Under the pieces are notes generated by a model, which searched no databases, had not been told where the DNA came from, and saw nothing but the letters and a program-made list of their open reading frames with translations. The position numbers were made by a program, and so were the translations under genes. Shown here in pieces: positions 6,632 to 14,293 of a stretch of 14,342 bases of DNA. The DNA lies in the NCBI GenBank assembly GCA_041689775.1, contig JBDNFP010000271.1, positions 1 to 14,342 of the forward strand, written 5' to 3'. Origin of the DNA: JBDNFP01 sp041689775 (GTDB lineage Bacteria > Bacteroidota > Bacteroidia > Cytophagales > Spirosomataceae). The first letter of the stretch is position 1; every line of letters begins with the position of its first letter.

Positions 6632-7468
6632 TTACCGATTGGGATCTAGTTCAGATATTTTTCCCGTAAAGTAACCCTTTTTTTTTGGGTTTTTCAAAAT
6701 CAGCTTCTCATATATTTTAATTGCCTTGTCAGTTTTTCCTTGATTTACTAAAATTTTGGCTATAGATTCGGTCGTCAGGCCATCCAATGAAACCGCTTGG
6801 GTACGGTGACTCAGGTCAACCGGTTGATTGCCTGGATCATTCTTATTGGTTCGAATAGGTCCGATGCGGGGGTCATTCTTGATGAAGGCCTCTATGATTT
6901 CCTGTTGCTTACGGCGTTCGTTATCCTTGGGGTTGTTCAGCGGAATTAACTCAATGGCCGGGGTTGGTAGTACCTTTAATCGCTTATGGGTTAATTCTTC
7001 TTCGATCACTTTCTCACTCGCAGCCGTATCGTCCAGGGGTAGCTCTTCTGTTAAAGAGGGTTCTGGGGTTTGCTCCTTATCAATTAGGTCGTTGGAAGTG
7101 AAGCGATCATCAAAACGTACTAAGGATATTGGTTTTTCGTATCCGTAGGGGGCCGCATTGTCCCGCGACTCGTACCTACTGAGAGAAAAGTCATTAAGAC
7201 GGTTTAATAATGATTCTGTCCAGCCAAATTCATTTTCAACGAGTCGCCGTAAAGAACCTCGATTGAGGCTGTGGATGGCAGCAAGTGATACTAACTCATC
7301 TTTGCGGGGTGAACCAGCCTCGGTAGCCACTTTGGCTAAAAGTGAATAGGTGATCTGACAATAAGGAAAGGCTTTTGCAGTCGCCTCTAGCTGTGCCATG
7401 TTACCAATGCCAATATCGAGGGGATTGGTAACCCAATAGGCAAAAGTTTCTTTGTCGACAGTACTCAT
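6632..7468 (-). CDS. TPR-like protein between lptE and secG
   Basis: This 278-residue protein has no signal peptide or membrane span and is probably cytoplasmic. The N-terminal half (about 1-95) is helical. The middle (about 100-230) is low-complexity, charged and proline-rich, with EEELTHKRLKVLP and two segments resembling disordered linkers. The C-terminus (232-265) is one TPR-like helix pair, TESIAKILVNQGKTDKAIKIYEKLILKNP. The Cytophagales gene order around lptE and secG suggests a role near envelope assembly or secretion, but I cannot assign a function. Codons 261-264 contain nine consecutive A residues, a possible slippage site close to the end of the frame. The 53-bp gap to lptE fits a shared transcript. 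Confidence 0.85.
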   Translation of the reverse strand: MSTVDKETFAYWVTNPLDIGIGNMAQLEATAKAFPYCQITYSLLAKVATEAGSPRKDELVSLAAIHSLNRGSLRRLVENEFGWTESLLNRLNDFSLSRYESRDNAAPYGYEKPISLVRFDDRFTSNDLIDKEQTPEPSLTEELPLDDTAASEKVIEEELTHKRLKVLPTPAIELIPLNNPKDNERRKQQEIIEAFIKNDPRIGPIRTNKNDPGNQPVDLSHRTQAVSLDGLTTESIAKILVNQGKTDKAIKIYEKLILKNPKKKGYFTGKISELDPNR

Positions 7469-7522
7469 GTAGGGTTTTCCAATGGATTTTTAATGAATGA
7501 ATTTACGAGTAAAGTTACGAAA

Positions 7523-8029
7523 CTACCAGTCAGCGGCGGATTTATTGAAAACATTTTGTACGATCTGATCTAAGATAATGGGTAGAAGTCGTGCTTCATT
7601 CTGATTCAGAGTTTGTTCCTGCGGGAAGTCAGCGTAAAAAGAAAAAGGTTGGTCAAAATTCTTCGTTTCATCCTTATTGTTCGTGTATCGAATTTGAACC
7701 GTTACGTTCAGCCGGTTAAAACCGGCCTGATCATTAGCGGTAGGGGCCTGCGGGGTTACGTCGTAGCCCGTCAGGGTACCTTCCAGAATCAAGTCGCCGC
7801 TGCTCGGTAGTAGTGTCAGACTTGTATTCCGTTGAAAATACTCTTTTAGCTTTTCGTTGACCTGTAAAGGTAGGTTGGCCGGTCCACCCGCTACTCCAGT
7901 ACTAAAATTAATGACCGTAAATGTCTTGATATCTGGGGATAGGTTCGTGCCCGTGAAGGAATATACCCCACAACCACTCGAAAGGAGTGAAAGAGCTACG
8001 ATAAAAAAACAAACGCTGATTCCTTTCAT
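7523..8029 (-). CDS. lptE: LptE-like LPS-assembly lipoprotein
   Basis: LptE is the outer-membrane lipoprotein that plugs the LptD barrel and helps insert lipopolysaccharide. The 168-residue product has a short hydrophobic signal and a lipidation Cys20 in LLSSGCGVYSF; serine at -3 departs from the strict lipobox. After the Cys, GVYSFTGTNLSPDIKTFTVINF and a later DLILEGTLTGYDVTP follow the Bacteroidota LptE pattern, which is far from E. coli LptE in sequence. The C-terminal helix has RLLPIILDQIVQNVFN. The gene lies between the sigma-54 activator (70-bp gap) and the TPR-like gene. lptD is not in the window. A TATACTTG box at 8080-8087 on this strand could give extra transcription but lacks a clear -33 partner. 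Confidence 0.88.
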   Translation of the reverse strand: MKGISVCFFIVALSLLSSGCGVYSFTGTNLSPDIKTFTVINFSTGVAGGPANLPLQVNEKLKEYFQRNTSLTLLPSSGDLILEGTLTGYDVTPQAPTANDQAGFNRLNVTVQIRYTNNKDETKNFDQPFSFYADFPQEQTLNQNEARLLPIILDQIVQNVFNKSAADW

Positions 8030-8099
8030 AGGTACTAACTTGATAATAATTTTACTTCCTGAACGAATTGATAGACAGCCAAGTATATTTGGGCCTTCA

Positions 8100-9398
8100 T
8101 CATTCGTCGATGTCGTATTGTTTAATTTTTCGGTAAAGGGTACGCTCCGAAATACCTAACGCTTGGGCCGCATACTTGCGTTTATTATTATTCTTGCGTA
8201 AAGCTTTGATGATCAAATCTTTTTCCTGGTCCTCCAACGAAAAAGACTCTTCCTCCTCCGAAACATGTTCAACATCTTCAATTTCTGAACGAGCCTCCGA
8301 GTAGCGGTCGAGGTCAACTACCCGTTCACGGGGTGGTGCTAGCAAACGAGAGGGTTCGGTAACGGGTGGGGTAGGAGTAGCCTCGGTAGCATTAATGTTA
8401 TCGAATAACTCTTGATGATTTTCTAGAATCTCGTGCCCGTATTGTTCATTTTTCAGTACTTCCCGAACGAGCTTTTTAAGCTCATTGACGTCACGGCGCA
8501 TGTCAAATAGAACCTTATAGAGTAATTCTCTCTCTGAAAAAGACGAATTACCCTCTTCTGCCGCTCCCAAAGTAATGAGAGCTCGGCGGCGTGGCGAAGG
8601 ATTTATAGGGTTCAGGTATCGATGCATGGTGTCTGCATTAATAGGCTCTTCCTTATTGGTCTCCAGGATAGTTATCTGCTCGGCAATATTTTTTAACTGC
8701 CGGATATTGCCCGGAAATTCGTAGCCAATAAGTATTTCGCGGGCATCAGTTGATAAACGTACCGGTCGAGTCCGGTATCTTTCGCCAAAGTCATTAGTAA
8801 ATTTCCGGAAAAGCATAAACACGTCTTCACCCCGTTCGCGCAAGGGAGGCACAAAAATGGGTACTGTATTGAGGCGGTAGTACAAATCTTCCCGAAACTT
8901 ACCATTGCCAACGGCATCCCGTAAGTTTACATTGGTAGCTGCCACTACCCGAACGTCGGTTTTCTGAACCTTAGACGCACCTACCCGGATGTACTCACCG
9001 TTTTCGAGTACCCGGAGGAGTCGAGCCTGTGTGCTTACGGGCATTTCCCCGATTTCATCCAGGAAAATAGTACCTCCGTTAGTGGTCTCGAAATAGCCTT
9101 TCCGGGCATCTAATGCCCCGGTAAATGCACCTTTTTCGTGCCCAAATAGCTCAGAGTCAATAGTTCCTTCTGGAATAGCTCCGCAGTTAATGGCAATAAA
9201 AGGGCCGTGTTTACGGCTACTGAGGCTATGTATTATTTTAGAAAATGATTCTTTACCGCTACCACTTTCACCCGTGATCAGGACGGTCAGGTCGGTGGCG
9301 GCGACCTGCATCGCTACGTTAATAGCGTAATTGAGCCCAGGAGCGCTTCCGATGATCCCGAAGCGGTTTTTGACAGCCTGTATTTCGGATAAATCCAT
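8100..9398 (-). CDS. Sigma-54-dependent transcriptional activator without receiver domain
   Basis: This is a 432-residue bacterial enhancer-binding protein, an AAA+ ATPase that remodels sigma-54 holoenzyme at -24/-12 promoters. Visible are Walker A GESGSGKE (43-50), the intact sigma-54-contacting loop GAFTGA (90-95), Walker B GGTIFLDEIGE (108-118), the arginine-finger region FREDLYYRLN (168-177), and a Fis-type helix-turn-helix (about 394-429) with AAQALGISERTLYRKIK. Only some 15 residues precede the ATPase core, so there is no receiver, GAF or PAS input domain and the input signal is not evident. An unusual linker (about 265-390) has a basic/acidic helical segment and a proline-rich part. 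It lies 57 bp after miaB and 70 bp before lptE. Candidate targets include the sigma-54-like groESL promoter. Confidence 0.95.
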   Translation of the reverse strand: MDLSEIQAVKNRFGIIGSAPGLNYAINVAMQVAATDLTVLITGESGSGKESFSKIIHSLSSRKHGPFIAINCGAIPEGTIDSELFGHEKGAFTGALDARKGYFETTNGGTIFLDEIGEMPVSTQARLLRVLENGEYIRVGASKVQKTDVRVVAATNVNLRDAVGNGKFREDLYYRLNTVPIFVPPLRERGEDVFMLFRKFTNDFGERYRTRPVRLSTDAREILIGYEFPGNIRQLKNIAEQITILETNKEEPINADTMHRYLNPINPSPRRRALITLGAAEEGNSSFSERELLYKVLFDMRRDVNELKKLVREVLKNEQYGHEILENHQELFDNINATEATPTPPVTEPSRLLAPPRERVVDLDRYSEARSEIEDVEHVSEEEESFSLEDQEKDLIIKALRKNNNKRKYAAQALGISERTLYRKIKQYDIDE

Positions 9399-9455
9399 GG
9401 ATAGTCTGTTGAATAGTAGAAAGAAAAAATGTTGTGGATTATATAGTACGCCGTA

Positions 9456-10910
9456 TCAGGCAATAACTTCTTCAACAGTGTGGCCGATCAGCGTGGCGGC
9501 GGTACATTCTGTAACCATCACCCGCACATAATCACCTTTCTTGAAATTCTGACGGGGAAAAATGACGACTTTGTTTTGGTCGTTTCTGCCGAACAAATGT
9601 TCTTCCGAACGCTTTGAAGTACCTTCTGCCAATACTTTGTGTATTCTTCCAATCAGGCGCTGGTTTCGCTCCAACGATATTTTTTGTTGAAGAGCGATAA
9701 TCTCGCTTAGTCGGCGGTGCTTGATTTCATACGGAATATCGTCAACCAGCTTTTTGGCCGCCGGGGTACCCGGACGTTCCGAATAGGCAAACATATAGCC
9801 ATAATCGTAGCGAACGTACTCCATCAGGGTGAGCGTATCCTGGTGTTCTTCCTCCGTTTCGGTACAGAAGCCGGTAATCATATCGTGCGAAATACCACAG
9901 TCTTCGCCGAGAATAGCCCGAATACGGTCGATTTTCTGCACGTACCATTCCCGGTCGTAGGTACGGTTCATGAGTTCAAGAATCCGGCTGTTACCACTTT
10001 GAGCAGGAAGGTGGATATAGTTACAGATGTTGTCGTACTTTTTCATGGTTAAAAGTACCTCATCCGTAATGTCCTTAGGGTGAGAGGTACTAAATCGTAT
10101 TCTTAACTCCGGACTCACCTGCGCTACCATTTCGAGTAGCTGGGCAAAATTAACTTCTTCAACTTCCTGATCTTCCGTCTTTGGAGACTGGTATTTATAA
10201 CTATCTACATTTTGCCCGAGTAGTGTCACTTCGCGGTACCCGTCCTCAAAAAGTTTGCGGGCCTCTTTTATGATTGAGCGGTGATCGCGACTACGTTCCC
10301 GACCCCTAGTGTAGGGTACCACGCAGAAGCTGCACATGTTGTTACAGCCCCGCATGATGGATATGAAGGCGGTAATGCCGTTAGAATTAAGGCGAATGGG
10401 GGAAATATCGGCGTAGGTTTCTTCACGGGAAAGAAACACATTGACCGCTTTTTGACCGGTTCCTGCTTCTTCTACCAAACGTGGTAAATCACGGTAGGCA
10501 TCCGGTCCGGTCACAATATCTACCATTTTTTCTTCCTCCAAAAGCTGTGCTTTCAAGCGCTCGGCCATACAGCCCAGCACTCCGATCATCATACCGGGTT
10601 TTTTCTTTTTCAAGTGCTGAAGCTGTTTCAACCGGTTCCGTACCTTTTGCTCCGCATTATCACGGATGGCACAGGTATTCAGGAAAATCAAGTCAGCATC
10701 CTCCGCAGAGGAAGTGGTGGCAAAGCCAGCTCCCCGCATCACCGATGCCACGATTTCACTATCAGAGAAGTTCATCTGGCAGCCGTAGCTTTCAATGAAT
10801 AGCTTCTTTTTATTGATTGCAACTTCCTCCTCGCTCACCTTTACTACTTCGCAAGCTTCTTTATCGGTCTCGGTTAATATTTTCAATGACTCAGCAACAC
10901 GTTGTTCCAT
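9456..10910 (-). CDS. miaB: tRNA-2-methylthio-N6-dimethylallyladenosine synthase MiaB
   Basis: MiaB is a radical-SAM methylthiotransferase that converts i6A37 to ms2i6A37 in tRNAs reading UNN codons. The 484-residue product has the UPF0004 domain with cluster cysteines Cys44 (ESYGCQMN), Cys80 (LNTCAIRDNA) and Cys114 (VLGCMAE). The radical-SAM triad is Cys189, Cys193 and Cys196 (MRGCNNMCSFC). A TRAM domain follows from about 410 with GTSKRSEEHLFGRNDQNK. The N-terminal extension of about 30 residues before KKKLFIESYGC is longer than in E. coli. It is the first gene of the inferred miaB-to-secG series and has a promoter-like element 103-137 bases upstream of its ATG. Confidence 0.97.
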   Translation of the reverse strand: MEQRVAESLKILTETDKEACEVVKVSEEEVAINKKKLFIESYGCQMNFSDSEIVASVMRGAGFATTSSAEDADLIFLNTCAIRDNAEQKVRNRLKQLQHLKKKKPGMMIGVLGCMAERLKAQLLEEEKMVDIVTGPDAYRDLPRLVEEAGTGQKAVNVFLSREETYADISPIRLNSNGITAFISIMRGCNNMCSFCVVPYTRGRERSRDHRSIIKEARKLFEDGYREVTLLGQNVDSYKYQSPKTEDQEVEEVNFAQLLEMVAQVSPELRIRFSTSHPKDITDEVLLTMKKYDNICNYIHLPAQSGNSRILELMNRTYDREWYVQKIDRIRAILGEDCGISHDMITGFCTETEEEHQDTLTLMEYVRYDYGYMFAYSERPGTPAAKKLVDDIPYEIKHRRLSEIIALQQKISLERNQRLIGRIHKVLAEGTSKRSEEHLFGRNDQNKVVIFPRQNFKKGDYVRVMVTECTAATLIGHTVEEVIA

Positions 10911-10943
10911 TTCTTAGTACGATGTACCGTTTTATATAGTTTG

Positions 10944-10958
10944 AGTTAATCATTAACT
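10944..10958. repeat. 15-bp palindrome in the miaB leader
   Basis: AGTTAAT-C-ATTAACT is a perfect 7-bp inverted repeat about one spacer base. It lies 34-48 bases upstream of the miaB ATG, downstream of the predicted transcription start. A second inverted pair, TTAGAT (10978-10983) and ATCTAA (10999-11004), lies next to it. These could be operators or weak RNA hairpins. Confidence 0.45.
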
Positions 10959-11012
10959 TCTCTGTGGGAAGAAATGATTAGATATTTTATTAATTTGAAT
11001 CTAAATAGAGGA

Positions 11013-11047
11013 CAAAAATACAAAAGAATGTTAGAATTACTGACAAA
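11013..11047 (-). promoter_or_regulatory. Candidate promoter of the miaB operon
   Basis: On the minus strand TTTG (11047-11044) precedes TATTTTTG (11020-11013), an exact TAnnTTTG match, with a 23-base spacer that is on the long side. The start would fall near 11007, giving a leader of almost 100 nt containing the two inverted repeats at 10944-11004. Confidence 0.5.
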
Positions 11048-11075
11048 GTGGCAGAGTCTTCTGTAAGTTTATTCA

Positions 11076-13541
11076 TTAGAAGGGATATCCTACTCCGAGA
11101 TTGAAGTTGAGGTAGTTGTTCTGACTGGGGCTAAAAGGCTTTTTCCAATTAAATTCATTCAGGACAAATTTTTGGAGGTAGGGGTCGTATACTTTCAACC
11201 CAAAGTCGAACCGAAGAACAAAGTAGGATAAATCATACCGGATTCCTGCCCCGGTACCGACGGCAATCTGACGGCCGAATTCCTTCCATTGAAAATCACC
11301 TGGGGTGTAGCTATTGGTGGATGATAATGACCAAACATTGCCCGCATCTAGGAATATAGCGTAATTAACATCCCCAAAAAACTCAAACAGTCTGCCGCGT
11401 AGTTCCAGATTGCCCTCCAGCAAGAACTCACCGGGAGCTTCTACCGAGAAATTACTTGGTGTGAGACGAGGCGCGGCCGATCCGGGACCAAGCCGGCGGG
11501 GAAGCCACGCGCGCACGCTGTTGGAGCCACCGGCAAAAAAGTACTTCTCGTAAGGAGGTACCGAATTTACTCCGTAACTCAATACACTACCCGAATTAAT
11601 CCTGGCGACAACTGATGTACGGGTACCTACCGGCCAGTAGCGACGATAGTCAAAGTTCCAACGGAGATACTGGAAAAATTGTAGTTCGCCGAAGGTGTTT
11701 TCGATTAACCGCTGCTGTCCGGGGAATAAATTAATGCTTGTCCCGCCTGATTCCAGGGCAACCCGAATATACTGTGCCTTTTTAGGCAGCCCCAGAAAGG
11801 AGTTGGTATTATAAACAAAGGTAAAGTTGATGTCGGAAACGAAGGAGCGCCGGAAGCTATTGACGAGGTTAATCCCCTGACTTTGCAGGGAAGTGAGCAG
11901 GCTATCAAACTCTGGCGCCAACCGGGTTGTATTCAGTATATTTAAATCTAATAATGAAAGATTAAAAAACGTAGTAGGTGACGGTTGGAGGGAATACGTC
12001 ATGGCTGCTTTAACGCTGGTACGGGTGTATTCCGGACGGTTTACGAAGTTCAGTCCTAAGCCTACCTGAGTACGGGGGTTATAGTTACCGAACCGGTATC
12101 GTATCCTTCCCGCCGGAATAAGTAGTTGAGGAAAAAGCAAGGAAGTATTTAGGCTAAGTTCCTGACTTCGATACAGTTTTCCATCGTTAAAGCCCGTTAC
12201 GGCTTCAATTCCTCCGCGAAGGTTGGCCTCAAAGTTTTCCAATCCTTGAAAGATATTTCTGATCTTGTAAGAAAGGTTGGCAAAAGGGCCGGGCGCTTGC
12301 TGAAGCTGAATTACGTTTAGACCGACATCGGCAGATAACTGGTATTTATCGAGTGGAATCGCTCGGAAGTAGCTGCGTAGACCCTGTGAGGTTGTATCAA
12401 AGCCGTAGTTTACAAATCGGAATTGGTCCGTTAGAGAAAGCTGACGCTGAGTTTCCCTTTCCCTTTGTTGGCTGTACAATTGCCCGGGTCTTAGTTGGAG
12501 CTTACTATTCAGAATACGGGGTGAGAATCGTTTATCGGTAAATACATACCTTATATCCTGATAAAACGAAGTGTCATTCTTGAAAAGTGAATCTGGTAAA
12601 CCACTCGGGGGTAAAACCTCAAACTGAACTGACTCGACGGTGTAAGGCTGAAAGGGTTTTCCTGATGTGGGGTTATCCAAGCGCATGATTACATCAACCT
12701 GCTTGTATAAACTGTCGGTTTTTGGAGAAGAAATGGTATCATTTACCAAAAAATTAATGTACTGCCGGGAAAACCCGTAATAGCCATTGTTACGGAGTTG
12801 CGTTTCGATTCTGATCCTCTCTTCTTCAAATGAGGTACCCCGGTAGCGGGCCTCCGGGATCAGCGCTGATTTATCTTTACCCGATGATACAATACTATCG
12901 ACGCGTTGATCAGCAATGCGGTAGTGTATGTTGCGTAGTAGCGTAGGGCGATTTTCCTTTATTTCGTAGGTAACTCGAATCCGACGAAAAGAGGTATCGG
13001 TCGTTGTTGTTACCTGGTTTTCAAAAAAACCGTTGTTAAAAAGATAGCCTCGAATTTTCTCGGCGTTTTTTACCATATTTTGTTCTTCAAAATAAACTGG
13101 TGGCTCGCCGAAAATTCGCATAAAGTCATTGCCTTCTTCTACCCGGCGCCTTGCTTTGCTTATTTTCTTACCATACCGCCGCTGAATTCTTTTGAGTTCC
13201 TTTGGGTTATTCTCGTTCAGTTGAACTTGGTTCTGGTATTCTTGCTGGATCTGGTTTAATTTGCGCTGTTGCTCATCTTTGTTGTACGTGACCTTGGCCG
13301 CCTGGTAAAAAGCCAAATAAGGATATACCGGCAGACCAAAAAAACGGCGATTGGGTTTTTGTGGAATCAGAGCTTCCAGCTCACCATTTTTGATGATTTG
13401 GTTGTCCTTGAAAACGGTTGTTCCAAGGAGGTACCGTTTTTGGTCAGCAGATCTCTGACGAGTACATCCCGTTACCACCGCCAATAGGACGAACAATAGA
13501 CTGAATACAGAAACGAAATGTGATTTATTCAATGCTCTCAA
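11076..13541 (-). CDS. tamL: TamL-type Omp85 outer-membrane lipoprotein
   Basis: This is an 821-residue Omp85-superfamily protein with POTRA-like repeats (about 165-410) and a C-terminal beta-barrel (about 420-821). The L6-loop motif is SVRAW, near residue 675 in FAGGSNSVRAWLPRRLGPG, in place of BamA's VRGF. The protein ends in Phe as barrel proteins do. The signal peptide ends with a lipobox, VTGC with Cys26, which marks TamL, the Bacteroidota TamA-like lipoprotein expected to work with TamB in envelope assembly. tamB is not in the window. No ATG is available: the frame begins at TTG 13541 or TTG 13532, and the lipobox is kept either way. The start overlaps the divergent methyltransferase gene. 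The downstream neighbour is miaB after 165 bp. Confidence 0.87.
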   Translation of the reverse strand: MRALNKSHFVSVFSLLFVLLAVVTGCTRQRSADQKRYLLGTTVFKDNQIIKNGELEALIPQKPNRRFFGLPVYPYLAFYQAAKVTYNKDEQQRKLNQIQQEYQNQVQLNENNPKELKRIQRRYGKKISKARRRVEEGNDFMRIFGEPPVYFEEQNMVKNAEKIRGYLFNNGFFENQVTTTTDTSFRRIRVTYEIKENRPTLLRNIHYRIADQRVDSIVSSGKDKSALIPEARYRGTSFEEERIRIETQLRNNGYYGFSRQYINFLVNDTISSPKTDSLYKQVDVIMRLDNPTSGKPFQPYTVESVQFEVLPPSGLPDSLFKNDTSFYQDIRYVFTDKRFSPRILNSKLQLRPGQLYSQQRERETQRQLSLTDQFRFVNYGFDTTSQGLRSYFRAIPLDKYQLSADVGLNVIQLQQAPGPFANLSYKIRNIFQGLENFEANLRGGIEAVTGFNDGKLYRSQELSLNTSLLFPQLLIPAGRIRYRFGNYNPRTQVGLGLNFVNRPEYTRTSVKAAMTYSLQPSPTTFFNLSLLDLNILNTTRLAPEFDSLLTSLQSQGINLVNSFRRSFVSDINFTFVYNTNSFLGLPKKAQYIRVALESGGTSINLFPGQQRLIENTFGELQFFQYLRWNFDYRRYWPVGTRTSVVARINSGSVLSYGVNSVPPYEKYFFAGGSNSVRAWLPRRLGPGSAAPRLTPSNFSVEAPGEFLLEGNLELRGRLFEFFGDVNYAIFLDAGNVWSLSSTNSYTPGDFQWKEFGRQIAVGTGAGIRYDLSYFVLRFDFGLKVYDPYLQKFVLNEFNWKKPFSPSQNNYLNFNLGVGYPF

Positions 13542-14293
13542 AAAATCAGATCAAATATATAAATTCGCTGAAAATCAAAAAAATTCGGCAGCAATACCAA
13601 GCCTTTATCGTAGAAGGCACCAAGAGTGTTCTTGAACTACTAGACTCCGATTACGAGGTTGAATTAGTAGTTGCTACGGACGAGTTCATGCAAAAATACG
13701 GAAGAATTCGGTCTCCCCGCACTACTCAATGGATTATGGCTTTGCCGGCCGAAATGGATCGCCTAGGGGCCTTTCAATCGAATGACTCGTGCCTGGCCGT
13801 AGCAAAAACGAAAGAAAACAGCTTTTTGTGTAGTAATGAGTCAGAATACGCCCTGATGCTTGACGATGTCCGGGATCCGGGAAACCTCGGTACTATACTG
13901 CGAATTGCGGATTGGTACGGAATTGCCAAAATTATTTGCTCTGAAAATACCACAGATGTCTATAACCCGAAAGTAATTGCGGCCAGTAAAGGTTCATTTA
14001 CCAGAGTGAAAGTCTTCTACACTGCCTTACCTGAGTTTATCAAAGAGCATTGTACCGGTGCAGCGCTGATTGGCGCGTTTTTAGGAGGCGAATCACTCTA
14101 CGAGTACAGCTTTCCAAAGGTAGGAGGTTATATAGTGATGGGTAATGAGTCGCAGGGAATCGGCGCGGAGGTAGAAGCTTTTATTCAAGACAAAGTAACG
14201 ATACCAAGATTTGGCGAAGCCGAATCTTTAAACGTAGGAATTGCAACTGCCATTTTGTGTGACCATCTCAGAAGACAGCAATGTAGAGGGTAA
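13532..14293 (+). CDS. TrmH/SpoU-family RNA 2'-O-methyltransferase
   Basis: This is a SAM-dependent 2'-O-ribose methyltransferase of rRNA or tRNA with the SPOUT trefoil-knot fold. The 253-residue product has an N-terminal substrate-binding region (IRQQYQAFIVEGTKSV) and the three SpoU motifs: DDVRDPGNLGTILR (111-124) with Asn118 and Arg124, MGNESQGIG (203-211), and PRFGEAESLNVG (225-236) with Ser232 and Asn234. The exact RNA target is not readable from the sequence; RlmB-like or Mrm3-like proteins are the nearest types. I prefer ATG 13532 over GTG 13520 because MLSKNQIKYINSL matches the family start. No TAnnTTTG box was found upstream, and any promoter would lie within tamL. Confidence 0.93.
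   Translation: MLSKNQIKYINSLKIKKIRQQYQAFIVEGTKSVLELLDSDYEVELVVATDEFMQKYGRIRSPRTTQWIMALPAEMDRLGAFQSNDSCLAVAKTKENSFLCSNESEYALMLDDVRDPGNLGTILRIADWYGIAKIICSENTTDVYNPKVIAASKGSFTRVKVFYTALPEFIKEHCTGAALIGAFLGGESLYEYSFPKVGGYIVMGNESQGIGAEVEAFIQDKVTIPRFGEAESLNVGIATAILCDHLRRQQCRG
13552..13559 (-). promoter_or_regulatory. Candidate -7 box for tamL inside the methyltransferase gene
   Basis: On the minus strand TATATTTG matches TAnnTTTG exactly. A TTTG (13579-13576) lies 16 bases upstream, a short spacer. The start would fall near 13546, only a few bases before the TTG codons, implying an almost leaderless mRNA. The box lies within the first codons of the divergent gene. Confidence 0.45.

Noticed and set aside
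8693..8917. 74-residue minus-strand frame inside the sigma-54 activator
   Set aside because: It is an out-of-frame shadow on the same strand; the activator frame carries all AAA+ motifs here.
9717..10052. 111-residue plus-strand frame antisense to miaB
   Set aside because: It overlaps the radical-SAM and TRAM coding region and shows no family features.
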